Assembly (NCBI RefSeq): GCF_901709675.1
Contig: NC_051095.1
Location: forward strand, 8,833,956-8,897,955
Reading direction: 5' to 3'
Length of the DNA stretch: 64,000 nucleotides
Source of the DNA: Syngnathus acus
Taxonomy: Eukaryota; Chordata; Actinopteri; Syngnathiformes; Syngnathidae
The position numbers were made by a program, and so were the translations under genes. The notes below the pieces were generated by a model that was not told where the DNA came from, made no database searches, and saw only the letters and a list, made by a program, of their open reading frames with translations. Every line of letters begins with the position of its first letter. Position 1 is the stretch's first letter. Below are positions 24,527-35,625 of the stretch, piece by piece.

Positions 24527-24960
24527 TTGCCTTCAAAATGTCTTCTGGGAAAAGCATCAGGCCTCAGACCTGGCCATTTAAGAACATTCTATTCCTTGCC
24601 TTCAAAATGTCTCAACTCGCTGCCTATCTGTGGTTATTGCTTCATTGACTTGCTTTTGGTCAGTGGGGGAAAACAGCTACACTGGAGTGAAAACAAAACA
24701 ACTTGGCCATTGATTATTCAAATTTTTTGCCTTCAGAAAGTTTTCTCTGCTGCTTCTCTGTGGCTCTTGCTACCGTCATTTTCATCTTCAGCAATCGAAA
24801 CGAATGCTTTGGTTCAGGTCAAGCTAATGCCTTGGCCGATTTGAATTTCCTTCAAATGTTCTGTGCTGCTTTTTGTGGCCCTTGCTGTCTTCACTTTTGT
24901 CTTCAGTAAGTGACAAGCATGTTCTGTAGGGTTGAGATCAGGTAAGTGACAACCATTTAA
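24527..24960 (-). mobile_element. Degenerate ~110-130-bp tandem array with Tc1-like transposase signature
   Basis: Four related units begin near 24528, 24599, 24728 and 24849 with GCCTTCAAAATGT-like words. They share TCTGTGGCTCTTGCT and CTTGGCCATTTAAGAA-like segments. Read on the minus strand, the 24555-24605 segment aligns by eye with the Tc1/mariner transposase stretch that encodes LKAKKWNILEWPSQS, although here it is broken by stops. The last unit also has TTGAGATCAGG, the reverse of the SPDLN codons. The simplest reading is a relic Tc1 gene fragment inside an old tandem array. Confidence 0.45.
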
Positions 24961-25563
24961 GAAAACTAGGATGGTGACGCCGAGATCTGCCATTTCACAG
25001 CACTTCCTTTAAAATGAATCTAATACGTGACAAACTATACCAATACAATGAAATATTCATTGGTGGTCATGTTTTAAACTCACTATGCTCATTTACTGTC
25101 CTTGCTGCATTACAAATGATTACATTTTTGTGACATGTTCAATGTTGAGAATTAGTGCACAAATCAACCTTAACAGTTCAGCTGGAACCGCAAATTATCC
25201 AGCTGTAAAGCAACAAGACTCATAAATGGCTCTTATTTTCGAATTAAGCACACATAAGGGTTATTAAAACGACAGCCGGTTGCCAGCTTTTTTAAAAACG
25301 CCGAGCCATTATTTTTAACGTATTTAAAAAGGCCACAAATGTGTTTGCGTATCACTGTGGTTCTCACTGCGGTATTGTTTTGCCCATAAATAAAACCTGA
25401 GCGCCCGATGCAATCATCACAAATCTTTCACAATAAACACCCTCATGCCTGTTTCACCATACTAGGCACCTAAATAAAGTGCACTAAAACTAAAGTGCTC
25501 ATGTTCAATAAATGTTCAGCTCAAAGAAACACACAACTTGTTATTCCATTTGAATGCTGTATT
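24961..25563. other. No gene or repeat recognised
   Basis: Unique AT-rich DNA between the array and the next palindromic element. Confidence 0.5.
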
Positions 25564-25861
25564 TACCGTATTTTCCGCACTATAAGGCGCACCTAAAAAC
25601 CTCAGATTTTCTCAAAAGCTAACAGTGCGCCTTATATATGGACCAATATTGAGCCACTACAGCAGGCGTGTCCAAAGTCCGGCCCGCGGGTCAAATGTAT
25701 ATATCTTATACGTATATGGACAAAGTTTTAAAATGGGCCATTCATTGAAGGTGTGCCTTATAATCCGGTGCGCCTTATACATGGATAAAGTTTTAAAATG
25801 GGCCATTCATTGAAGGTGCACCATATTATCCGGTGCGCCTTATAGTGCGGAAAATACGGTA
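25564..25861. mobile_element. Palindromic non-autonomous DNA element, family A copy 2
   Basis: The ends TACCGTATTTTCCGCACTAT and, reversed, the same 20 bases at the right form near-perfect terminal inverted repeats, again continuing AAGGCGCACC. The internal order is reversed relative to the copy at 17252. The segment with AAGTTTTAAAATGGGCCATT is present twice as a 65-bp tandem duplication, at about 25716-25780 and 25781-25845. A foreign fragment at about 25663-25697 interrupts the left half. There is no coding capacity. Confidence 0.85.
25663..25697 (+). mobile_element. Nested hAT-like terminal fragment
   Basis: CAGGCGTGTCCAAAGTCCGG followed by CCCGCGGGTCAAATG resembles the terminal repeat of a vertebrate hAT-type element (CAGGGGTGTC..GGCCCGCGGGCC). 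About 35 bp is left, and no matching opposite end was seen. Confidence 0.4.
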
Positions 25862-25914
25862 CATACAAACCTTGTCTTTTATGTAGGTGAATTATCCATA
25901 GTTTTTAAGTTGCA

Positions 25915-25990
25915 GTAGGCAAGGCAGTTTTATTTATAAAGCGCATTCCATACACATGGGTCATCAATATGTTTCACATCGTGAAAAATA
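25915..25990 (+). mobile_element. Fish dispersed repeat scrap, 'TTTTATTTATAAAGCGCATT' type
   Basis: AGGCAAGGCAGTTTTATTTA followed by TAAAGCGCATTCCAT and GTTTCACATCGTGAAA resembles a common teleost repeat that reads ATTTATATAGCGCATTTCA..AAGTGCTTTACA. It lies just before the RTE relic at 26020. Confidence 0.4.
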
Positions 25991-26019
25991 CATTTGGTCA
26001 ACCGGGAAAGGCTCAGAGG

Positions 26020-26273
26020 CTCCGTGCAGAGAGGAGTCAGATGAGGTGGCTAGGGCATCTGGTTAGCATACCTCCTGGACACGTCTCTGGCAAGGTGTTC
26101 CGGCCGCGCCCAATCGGTAGGAGGCCCCGGGGCACGCTGGAGAGACTATTTCTCCCAGCTGGATTGGGAACGTCTTGGGATTCCCCAAAAGTCGCCAGGG
26201 AGAATCTGGACTTTTCTGCTTCCAGTTGCTGCACCCAGCAATAGGTGGTAGAAAATAAATAAATGGGTGGATT
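26020..26273 (+). pseudogene. Decayed RTE LINE 3' end, plus orientation
   Basis: The plus strand encodes RAERSQMRWLGHLVSIPPGH and then GKVFRPRPIGRRPRG, matching the C-terminal region of the LINE at 6249-8573 (ERSQMRWLGHLIRMPPGRL, GEVFRACPTGRRPRG). After that a deletion or frameshift disrupts the match, although DNA similarity continues to a degraded tail near AATAAATGGGTGG. Only about 250 bp is left, so it was severely 5'-truncated on insertion or eroded later. It is clearly older than the copy at 6.2-8.6 kb and cannot make a functional protein. Confidence 0.8.
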
Positions 26274-28510
26274 TCTGCAAAGTGTAGCAAATTTACTTAT
26301 TATGTCACTATTACTTTCTATGTACATTTGATATACTACATTTAGCATTAAATTGTAATAGGATGTAGCCATTCTGTTGGCACTGCTGGGTAAAAACAAA
26401 CAATCATAGCGGCGTCAAGGTTTTTTTTTTTGTTAGAATGTTTATTCAGTATATGGAGCATGAGCCAAGACAGAACCCACTCAGGGGTAGATTGGGATGT
26501 TTTTAATTAAAATCTCAGGAAATATCACATTCGCATTGGCAAGGCTCACTTCTAGTTACCATATTTGCTATTGTTCACAAGGAGATGAACTCCAATCCTT
26601 CCTCCTCATCTTTGGCTCGTGGAATTCTCATTGGCAGGAGTCTCTGTAAACAAAAAGGGCATTAATACGCATATTCAATCCACTTTATTTACCCAAAAGT
26701 CCCTTGAGATGCAGTTTTCAAGTACACCATTGTTTCTTATTGCAAAGAAGTTGCACACTTCAACAAACTGTTCAGAAATTGTAGAAACTTCAAATGCAAA
26801 ATTGCCACGTTTGACGGCTGGCTACTAAAACCCTTATATTGACAATAAAAAACAATCACCAATTTTTTAATAGATGAATGAATTTTGCAAAGTACTGTGT
26901 TTGGCAGTTGTACATGCAACTGAGGGGACAAAAGTACTCTTACACATCGTGCTTTTGGTGTATTAATCTCAGTCAGGCTTCTTTGTGTGTACCTGCCAGT
27001 GCCCGCCGTTCATATGTTCTAGTGCCAAGTTATTGTTTGAGCGGTGAAAAGCGACAGAGCTGCGGTCAATAGCAGGAAATAAAGGTCTGGAAGGCCTCGA
27101 CTGGGCTCAGCTTTTCAATGGCGTAAGACCACAAGGAGAACGCATTCGTTTGTCAAGTATGTAAGTAAGCTGCTTTTACTCTTGAAATCGGGCCAGCTGT
27201 GTAACGCGAGTGGCCAGCTCGACCTGTTCCCTCATCAGCCTTTTGGAACCTTTGGGGCCACCGTACTTCTCGCAAAAAAGTACTTGTTATACTGTGTTGT
27301 GTACTTTTGGAGAGCTAAATATTATATACAATATAGGTTTTTCTTATTAGGGAATGTAGAATATTTTTTATTACATTTGGGTTACTTTGTGTGAAAATAT
27401 GTACATTAACTGTTGAAAATGATGTAATCGTTTTGTTAAAATTGTTTGCCTTAGTTACTTTACAGATGACATCAATAGTATTCATGATTAATTTTAAAAC
27501 CCTTTGCAACAAAGCACTTTTATTAAATAATTGAGATTTTTTACTAATGTAGGAATATTTTTTTATGGACGAAACCAAATATTACGTTGAAGGTTACTTG
27601 AAAGATAATTTGTGTGTGTGTGTTTTGTTTTATTTCCAGTCAATATTACGTTGCGATTTTTTTAGACCCATATAGGAAGATTTACAAAGATGCCAACATC
27701 AGACAACTAATTTTGGAAAATGTATTATTTTGTGTAATGATTCTATACTTTTGAAATTTAATTATTAATGTGTTTTTTTTATTTTTGAGGTTAGGCTTTA
27801 GGGTTTAATGTTGGTTAGTATGCTTTTAGTTTGCAGGTTAGGTTATATAGAGGGACAGAATATTTGAAACTCTTGTATGATGCAGTGACAATCGACACTA
27901 AGCATTATATTGTCTCTTGCATTTGATTGTCTTAATGTTGCCATGGCTTAGTTATGCAGTTTAGTACAGCAATTTGCAGTACAGTACAGTACAGTCGAAG
28001 CCCAGCTGCGGTCCCGGAAGGTTTCACATTTATGTTTTGGCTACCAGGGCCAAATTTAAACGTGCGCCATTGCTCCGACTTCACATTATTTATGTGTTCG
28101 GCCATGTTTAGGCTGAGCTGAAAGAGCGAGTCTTTATTTTTCTTCAGGGTCTTGCCACTTTTTTGTGCTCAAAATTCCTTTACGACTGTACAGTCAGTCA
28201 GCAAGTAAAGGCAGCAAAATCCCAACTAAATTGACATTCCTTATTTGGGCGTCAATGCGGATAGAAAACCCGACTGGCATCCAAATGCGTGCACACTTCT
28301 CCCACGTCTTCTCTCCAGGTGCTGATTTGTTATAACAGCCGTGAAATGAGCCTGAAGGAACCACGTCTGATTTTTTTTTTTATTTCATTTTGGGAGAGCG
28401 TGCAATCGTTTTGAAATATTCAACATGATTTTTAGCTTACCACCAGGGTTAATGAAACCACTGGTAGTTTAATTCCATCATCTGATGCAGAACACATGGT
28501 TGGACTAACA
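26274..28510. other. Unique DNA, no gene recognised
   Basis: No exon or RNA gene could be supported. A perfect CArg-box word, CCTTATTTGG, lies at 28239-28248 in a relatively complex block (about 27990-28340). A 5-bp tandem (CAGTA)n sits near 27976-27994. Confidence 0.45.
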
Positions 28511-28538
28511 CCCCCCCCCCCCCACCCACACACACACT
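28511..28538 (+). repeat. C13 homopolymer joined to CA-rich repeat
   Basis: Thirteen C residues, then ACCC and (CA)n. The layout is like that at 23867. Confidence 0.9.
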
Positions 28539-29150
28539 CGCTGTGTTAAAATTTACACATTGGACTGCAACAATTGGGTGGAACAGATTGGGTGGATTTT
28601 GCATTACCACTTCCAACTTATAGCATTGTTTGTCATACTTAATATTTACATATTTACAGCTCTAATTTGTTGCCTCAGGTTGCCACACAGCACGCTTCTC
28701 AACGTGTATTTTTGCAAAATGAACTGGTGTATGTTCATTTGAAGTTATTCCCTCAGTGTGTGACAACATATGAGCAGTTCTGTTGATCCACATCCCAGTG
28801 TCTGAGAGCTTGATTTGATTTCACGGATTATTACTGAGTCCATGATTTCCTATGGGGACCAATGTTTTCCAAATCCGTCTGCATTTTTAATTGTACTTGT
28901 ATCCCGACAGGAGACAAACCAAAATCACAGCCTATTTTCTGGCGACGCGACCTGCAAATTTGACCACACACTCCAAAAGTCCTCGCCAACTTCATTAGAC
29001 AAAAAAGTGTGAAAAAAAAAAAAACCTGCGAGAACACCAAGTGTTTCCAACTCAAACAACACTTTAGGAATATTCTTACAGTGTTGGGCGGGGGTCACAA
29101 GCAGAACTGCTGCAGGCAGCAGTCATGTGAGCATCACTACGTAACACTAC
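28539..29150. other. No feature supported
   Basis: Unique sequence. A small hairpin, ACTGCTG..CAGCAGT at 29106-29123, lies just before the next MITE. Confidence 0.5.
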
Positions 29151-29347
29151 TTTAAAGGGGACATATGGAATTTTGAAAGTGTTGTATTGTTGTAGTTAAT
29201 TGGTCTCTCCAAGAATGAAAATCTAAATTCCGCCCTCTGTCATCATCACAGCACCACCCCCTCAAAACTGTCTCAGTCTGACTAACATGTTAAGACACCT
29301 GGGAAGTGTTTTTAGTTACGTAAGAAAAGCATCATGTCTCTTTTAAA
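29151..29347. mobile_element. Small MITE with TTTAAAGGGGACATA ends
   Basis: The left end TTTAAAGGGGACATA pairs with the right end CATGTCTCTTTTAAA as imperfect inverted repeats, 12 of 15 positions by eye. The 197-bp body is non-coding. The 'AAAGGGGACATAT' start is common in teleost non-autonomous DNA elements. No clear target duplication was seen. Confidence 0.6.
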
Positions 29348-31927
29348 ACATCTGCTGACATATTTGATATATTGTTTGTGTTCCCGATCCCTGCAGCGGC
29401 CATAATTCTGCTTATTTTCCCTGAGATAACGTGTTTTATCTTTGCCAACCTACAATTGTTTTATGGTGTTTGGGAGGGGAGGGGGGAACACCCTGAATTC
29501 CAGCGAGAGTCATGTGGAATAGCGTTGACGTTTAAACTACTTTGGCTTCATAAAGGCAAGCCATTGGAGGAGCCCGGCCGTTTTGCTTATCGGACGAGGC
29601 TCGCTCATTCAAATAAAGCCACACTGGGTTCATGTTCAAGATCCCGCTCCATTTCCACAGACACGATGATGTGTATCACGAGTAGCTACGTAATGTTCAT
29701 ATCCTTTTTATGATATACACTTCCCAGTCCCGTATGTGCTATCTTTTGAATTATTAAGCAGCGGTTTGACTAGTAAACTATTCAGCCTGGTCTGCGGCAG
29801 TGACTCCAAGTGTTTATTAACTACAGTCCTCTTTTCTGTATGGCTGAAAACATTTTCTTTTGTTTGTTTTAGTTCGAAACTTTTGGTGGAAACAAACGGC
29901 ACCCTCAGATAATCAACCATCAAAATACGAAAAATAAAAAAAGACCAACTTTATTTCGGATCTGACACGCATCTCTGAAAGTATTCAACTTTCAAAACAT
30001 GAAAAGTTATCACCAGAAGTCAAACCTGCCTCAAACAATCAAGCAATCATACAAAATGCCTAAAATAAATCATAATAAATGCCTAAAAAATGTAAACAAA
30101 ACCACCCTCACACAAACATCAACATAAGACAAACACCTCTCTCAAATAAACACCAACTTTAAATTCATCGGCACTAAATCTAACATTCAAATCACACATT
30201 ATCGTGAAGTGCACACATTCAGCCTACTGGAGACTCTTTACATGCCTGCTGTTTTTGTTAGCAACATTGCTTTTTCAAATACCCCCGTAAAAAGTGTCCC
30301 ATCCAAAAAACAACTCATCATAGTCATTAGTTGAGTTTCACAGCACAGCTCGCAGACACCCTTCTTCAACACCATGCGACAAAGGGGCCAAAGAGACCCC
30401 CAAAATAGTCCATCGCTCCCCCCTTTAAGCCCACAAATTTATACGACACAAAAGCTGCTGTTTAAAGAAGGATACGTAATTAGAGGCATAGCTGGGGTCC
30501 TCTGGGAGCGTGGCGCCAAGGTCCCTTAGCAAGCAGAGAATTTACTACCCTGAGTTCAATGGTCAGGTCTGTGTTGGGATGATATTTAGTTTAAAGTTAG
30601 CGAGAAGGTCTTGGGGCAGATGAGTGTAATTTACAAAAGAAATGACAATAGCGATGCGAAATATTACAGTTTTTCAACATGACATGCTGCCAGTGTTCAT
30701 TGTTATTAGTCTTGGCTAATAACTGACTGTTATGCTAACATACAAGAAGAAACATGGGCTAATAAAGCTGGCCTTGTTAAAATGGATATTTGAACACAAA
30801 CGGTGCAGCAAAACGTGTAGACAGTATAATAATTATGCTAGAAAGATAGCTCGATCGATAGCTAGATATATTTTTCAATAAATGACAACATACCATGCTA
30901 TTTTTGTTCAAAAAACAACTTACAAATATTTGTCCGTTTTTTTTATACAAGGCTTGAACAGAAAATGGGAGTTCCATTAATTGCGACTCAACCATAGCAG
31001 TGAGGTGGCCCCCGCATTGCAAACAAGTTTGACCCCTCAGTCTCACTCCCTTAACACTGATGGGAAAAATCCTTATGTCATCAACTAATAGCAATATCTC
31101 AAATAGCTGCTCGTCATTATCTGCCAGTTTTGCAATCTGTTTCATATTTCACTTCCAAAAATCCCCCCTTTTCGGCTCCAGGGCTCACATCAAGAATCAA
31201 TGAACCCTAATGATAAGCATTTTATCGCCGGCCACAAACAAATAAACGCGGTCTGGGATTCCAGCCGGCTTAGTCCAAGGTTATCACACTACGTCCTCCC
31301 AGGTCGTTTCGGGTCCAAGCGTCCGACCGCAAGCGTCCGTCCAGAAACCGCAGATGCCTCCGGGGTTGGTCGGTTTACGCAGTGCATTGCTTTGCTTCTG
31401 GTCGCCAACCCTCAGGAAAAATAAACAAGGCTGCAAAACAAGGGTTAGTCAAACAGAAACAACTCTGTGGTCATCCTCTGACTTTGCAATGAAAACACCA
31501 CCAGAGGAGAAGAATTTGTAGGCTGATTACTGCTCTTTGACATCAGTTGTGACACAAACGACAACAGGAAGCAATGTCAAATAGGATATAGTAGCTACTT
31601 TTTAGTGTGTTACTTTGAAACGCTAATTTTATATCCTACCGCTGCTTTTAAAACGATACCTTTGAAACTTTAACCCCTACTTTCTAAACACTGACGCTAG
31701 TTTACTCAGTATTTAATGAATAATTTAATACTGGCAACTGCTGATTAGGGGGCCTCTCTGAGTGGACCCTTGATTTTCCCTTAAAAAAAACTGATAAATA
31801 TTCCACATACAGAAAAACTGGGAAAAATCCAAAATGTGAACAAGTATTTAAAAAAGAAAACTAGAATATCCGCTCATATGCCAAAATGTTAATGTGCAGT
31901 AGTTTTATCTTGTAATATCACCAATCA
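29348..31927. other. Unique DNA, no gene recognised
   Basis: A 122-codon minus-strand frame at 30777-31145 begins MKQIAKLADNDEQLFEILLL and looks faintly protein-like, but I recognise no family and see no flanking splice structure that settles it. Otherwise nothing. Confidence 0.45.
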
Positions 31928-31943
31928 GCACTAGATGGCAGTT
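31928..31943 (+). promoter_or_regulatory. CTCF-like site 1
   Basis: GCACTAGATGGCAGTT matches the CTCF core CCASYAGRKGGCRSYR at about 14 of 16 positions. Binding is not shown by sequence alone. Confidence 0.35.
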
Positions 31944-32512
31944 CTAGATGCACGTCCACTAATTCTTATACTGTCTTATACTTAAGTTCAAGTAGATGGT
32001 TTTTTTAACGTTTTCTGGAATGCAGGACAGAATCTTGTAAAACGTGCCAGTTGATTGTTTGGCCCAAATTGAAAGGAATAACTCACATTTTGGGTTTGAA
32101 ATGTAGCTTTTGTTTTAACAATGTGGATTTTGCTGACATTTCATTTATTACTGCATGATGATGACAGTTGAAATGCTTTTGTGTAAGTTTTGTACAATTT
32201 CAGGCACATTTGGGTTTAGGGGTTCTTCGTCAATATAGGAGTAAATCAAAGTATTACATCAAGGACATAATTCAGCTGCCACTTGCCGATTACATGAGGG
32301 TCAGTTGTGTAAATACCCCCAAATGTTGACATCAGTCGACACCTAGTTTGTGTTGTTTAATTGAATTCTCATCAAACATATCAGCTTTGCCAGAACAACA
32401 AATTTTACACATCAAGTGTTGATTTTGTGTTGAAATATGATGATGTTCCTCAAGGGAAATAGGGAATTCCTTTTATTTTCATAGGTTTCCAGAAGTTAAT
32501 CTAACCAGTAGA
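31944..32512. other. No feature supported
   Basis: Unique AT-rich sequence between two CTCF-like words. Confidence 0.5.
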
Positions 32513-32528
32513 CCAGCAGGTGGCAGTA
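32513..32528 (+). promoter_or_regulatory. CTCF-like site 2, full core match
   Basis: CCAGCAGGTGGCAGTA fits the CTCF core consensus CCASYAGRKGGCRSYR at every position. It has the same orientation as the site at 31928. It could also be part of an unrecognised repeat. Confidence 0.45.
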
Positions 32529-32995
32529 GCGCACACTCTGCACTCAAAGCCACAACGGGGCTGCCTCCAGCTGCATGAAAAATGAGCTCTAACACTAATA
32601 AAGAGAGAAGGTAAAGCAATTAAAGGTTCTTGGCTCCAGCCGTGTGAGAAAAATTCTACCTGTCGGCCGGTAACTTTTTCTAACGTGACTCACATCCTGG
32701 GGAAAGAAACGACGAGAGAGATGGTTAGTGTCTATCTTTTTACATGTTTGGAGTGGAAACACGCAGAAAGATAAGCGGGACGTCACCTTCGGTCTGGCTT
32801 TCATCACGAGCCCGCAGTCGGAGAGGGAGCCGGTCCGACTTCAGCCAGAGGCTTTTAACACAAGACAGCGGGACACTGAGGGGTGGAAAAAAATATGATG
32901 AGTTGCACACTTTAAAGTCGTCGTAAATTCTGCCCAAGGGAATGACCTCGCCAAAGTAGTGAAGAAAATCAAAAAGCCTTTTTTTTTCACTATAT
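32529..32995. other. No feature supported
   Basis: Unique, moderately GC-rich sequence. No exon could be supported. Confidence 0.5.
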
Positions 32996-33185
32996 TAAAA
33001 GGGGACATTATGAAAATGAAATGTTTAAATACGATATAAATACAAATACTACTATAAATACCAATTGCTGGGCCTGAAAATGTGTGTGAGGGAAGTGTTT
33101 TGTTTTTTGTTACATTGTTTTATGCTTTTAATTTACGTGATCCCCTTAGGCAAGTTTCTCCGCCCATGACTTGTCAGATAAACTA
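32996..33185 (+). mobile_element. Partial relative of the 29151 MITE
   Basis: AAAAGGGGACATTATGAAAA matches the start of the MITE at 29151. A later TTTCTCCGCCCATGACTTG resembles its CCGCCC segment. The opposite terminal repeat was not found, so the copy is truncated or diverged. Confidence 0.4.
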
Positions 33186-33269
33186 CCCAAGTGTTGGCCG
33201 GAGTACAATAATGCACTTTTTTTTTTTTTTTTCCTGTGGAACCTAATCGCAGCTCTCCACTAAAAAGTC

Positions 33270-33715
33270 ACTCACGTCTGCAGCCACGCCCCACCGTCAA
33301 CAACAATCATCACCGTCAGCTGCTCCTGACTTGTTAACTTCTCTACTTAAACCCTGGACTTGTGATGCTACCCGTACGCTCACTGTCCGCTCTCCAACTG
33401 ACTCCCGTTGCCCACTTTGCCCGTTTGTTTGCTCATCCATTCCTGATCGCTCCCTGGCCTGTTCCTAACCATGTCTTTGCCTCACGTCCTGTTTGCACGG
33501 TCTGTTCTGGACTCTGTTTGGCCCGACCTTCTGCCTGCCACGATCACGAGCTTGCCTCGATGACGCACGCTGTCACAGCTCCTGCACATCTGCCCGTCGA
33601 TCTGCCAGCCTTTGTGATACCCCAGTCCGCAAGCAACCTGCCGGTTCCGGCCGGTGCCTGCGTAGCTTCTTTGCTGCTCCTGCTCTGCTGGCGTTTGGGA
33701 TTTCTTTCTGAATGA
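33270..33715 (+). other. C/T-rich, GC-elevated block, possibly retroelement-derived
   Basis: A stretch rich in CTG, CCTG and TGCC words starts with CAGCTGCTCCTGACTTG and ACTTAAACCCTGGACTTG. A 117-codon frame crosses it but is proline/alanine-rich and unconvincing. Similar C/T-rich blocks occur at the ends of fish retroelements; I could not assign a family. Confidence 0.3.
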
Positions 33716-34745
33716 AATTGTTAATAAGCTTTTTTTTGCAATAATGTTGTAAGGTTAGTGAGAATAAAATGATGATGAACTATTTCCGTGTAATAGCTTG
33801 CGGTGTATTTAAGGTTTTAATAAAACAAAATAAATAGGGCCGTCACGTAAAAAATAAAAACTCCTGAATTTGCTCATTGTTGGCTAGCACCTACGAGTAC
33901 TTGTGCCGTTACATAAAGATCTTCTTACAACTTAGTCTTTCTTGTCTTTTGCCGCTGTTCATTGAGGCTCTGGCTATATTTCACACCGCTGTTGACCTCT
34001 GAACCTCCAGGGCAGGTCAGACCCAGCCGGGTAGATCAAGCCGAGTATTTGCGGCGAATGCCACATGGGCCGCCAGAGGGAACCCACCAAGGCCTCGTCC
34101 ATTAATCACGGCCCCGCCTTTGACAGAGGTGACCTCTCGCTCTCAAGTTTAAAGTCACTAATCGCCCTCTGAAGGCGAACGTGCCAGACGGCCGACGCTG
34201 AACCGAGCGAGACCTTTAACGTGTCGCGTTTGCTTCTCTTTAATAATGACCATTGTATATTTACATTACATGGACAAGGTCAGCCATCGGTGCTTTAACA
34301 AATGCTGTCAGAGCTGCAGTGAAGCTCAGACTAGTTGACTGTCGTTACATTTCTGTGGTGCCAGTGCAGGATTTAAATGCCAAGCTAAGATTTATAATTC
34401 AATGTATATTAAGTAGTTTGTAGTAAGTTTGTTGTGTTTTCTTAACTTTATTTTATCGGTAATATTTTTTAATCATGTTGATTACATGGACAGATAGACA
34501 TTCACTGTCATTTACTTGTTCAATTTATTTTAGAAATTTCAAATTTAAATTTGTATTTTATATATTTTATGTAAATTAGCCACAGTATTCTATTTTTCAC
34601 TGTTTTTCAATGTTTTCCTAGTAGCAACATGTAATCGTTTTCAAAGCAATTAAATCACTTTAAATCAACATAACATTACTCTGAGTGCATGTCAGGTCTG
34701 AAAAGTGTATCATTAGAAAATATATTTCACAATTATCATTTATCA
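33716..34745. other. No gene recognised; GC-rich block at 33990-34230
   Basis: The 33990-34230 block is GC-rich and complex against AT-rich flanks and contains a CTCF-like word at 34070. It may be conserved non-coding DNA. The remainder is AT-rich unique sequence. Confidence 0.4.
34070..34085 (+). promoter_or_regulatory. CTCF-like site 3
   Basis: CCGCCAGAGGGAACCC is a partial match to the CTCF core, with mismatches at the third and twelfth positions. Same orientation as the other two sites. Confidence 0.3.
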
Positions 34746-34860
34746 TTCATCTTCCGAACTGCTTCATCCTCACGAGGGTCATGGGCATGTTGGAGTCTCT
34801 CCCAGTAGCCTTTGGGAAATAGGCTGGGTAGACTCTAAATTGGTCGCCAGCCAAGCACAG
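34746..34860 (-). mobile_element. SINE tail, minus orientation
   Basis: CATCTTCCGAACTGCTTCAT, CCTCACGAGGGTCATGGGC, TTGGAGTCTCTCCCAGTAGC and TTGGTCGCCAGCCAAGCACA are the reverse of the SINE tail motifs seen at 4441. It is moderately diverged and has internal deletions. Confidence 0.65.
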
Positions 34861-35625
34861 CAATTATCATTTATTTATGATGATTATTATTGCAAATAGC
34901 AGTTTGACTAAAGGTTCCTCGTAAAACTGAAACAGCTACTCAAGTCCAAAGTAGAATGTACCTTTCCAATTTTACAATCTAAAACCAAAACAAACCAAAT
35001 CCTACGACGTAAAATCATCAATCTAGCTACGTTTTCATATCTGTGCAAAGCATGACACTATCAGTGTAAAATGTAGAAGCAATTACGTCCTCACCTGTGG
35101 GAAAATCCACGAGTTGTCCATTGAGATGGATTGTCTCAGTGCTTTTCTACAAAGTGCCACACTTGAACACAGCCCTTGTATCATATTTCATTTGACTGCG
35201 CATTTACAGCTCAACTCATGAGTGATTAATAGATTATAGAGAAGCCTTGACTCATCTTGTGATCATTGAGCCCACTGAGCACACTCCTGAGGTATGTCCA
35301 TGTGATACGGGTCAGACTCTTAAAAATTTTACGAGTGTCCACGATGAGGTATCCTACGGAGTCAGTAAATGTCTGCGCAAATTAACTGTTTTATCCATCT
35401 TTTCCCAGTGATGAGTCATGGTAGCACGCTCCAATGCTAACTGGGCTAATGGCAAAAATGACTGATTGGAACCATGTGGACATTTCAGTGAGCTTGACCC
35501 GAAATTACTCAGCGAGTGTCACATTTGTCACGAGCATTACTACTTCTGCCAAGGCTGAACGTAAAAGGGTACAGTGAAATCTTTGGCCTTTCAAGGGATT
35601 CTGGAGTAAAATATGCTATAGTGAT
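34861..35625. other. No feature supported
   Basis: Unique sequence with no exon or repeat that I can support. Confidence 0.5.

Noticed and set aside
30777-31145. 122-codon minus-strand frame beginning MKQIAKLADNDEQ
   Set aside because: The start looks protein-like, but no family is recognised and the end is AT-rich and hydrophobic. Worth a search, but not supportable as a gene.
33362-33715. 117-codon frame with proline/alanine and leucine-rich end
   Set aside because: Sits in a C/T-rich block that looks retroelement-derived. The composition explains the frame.
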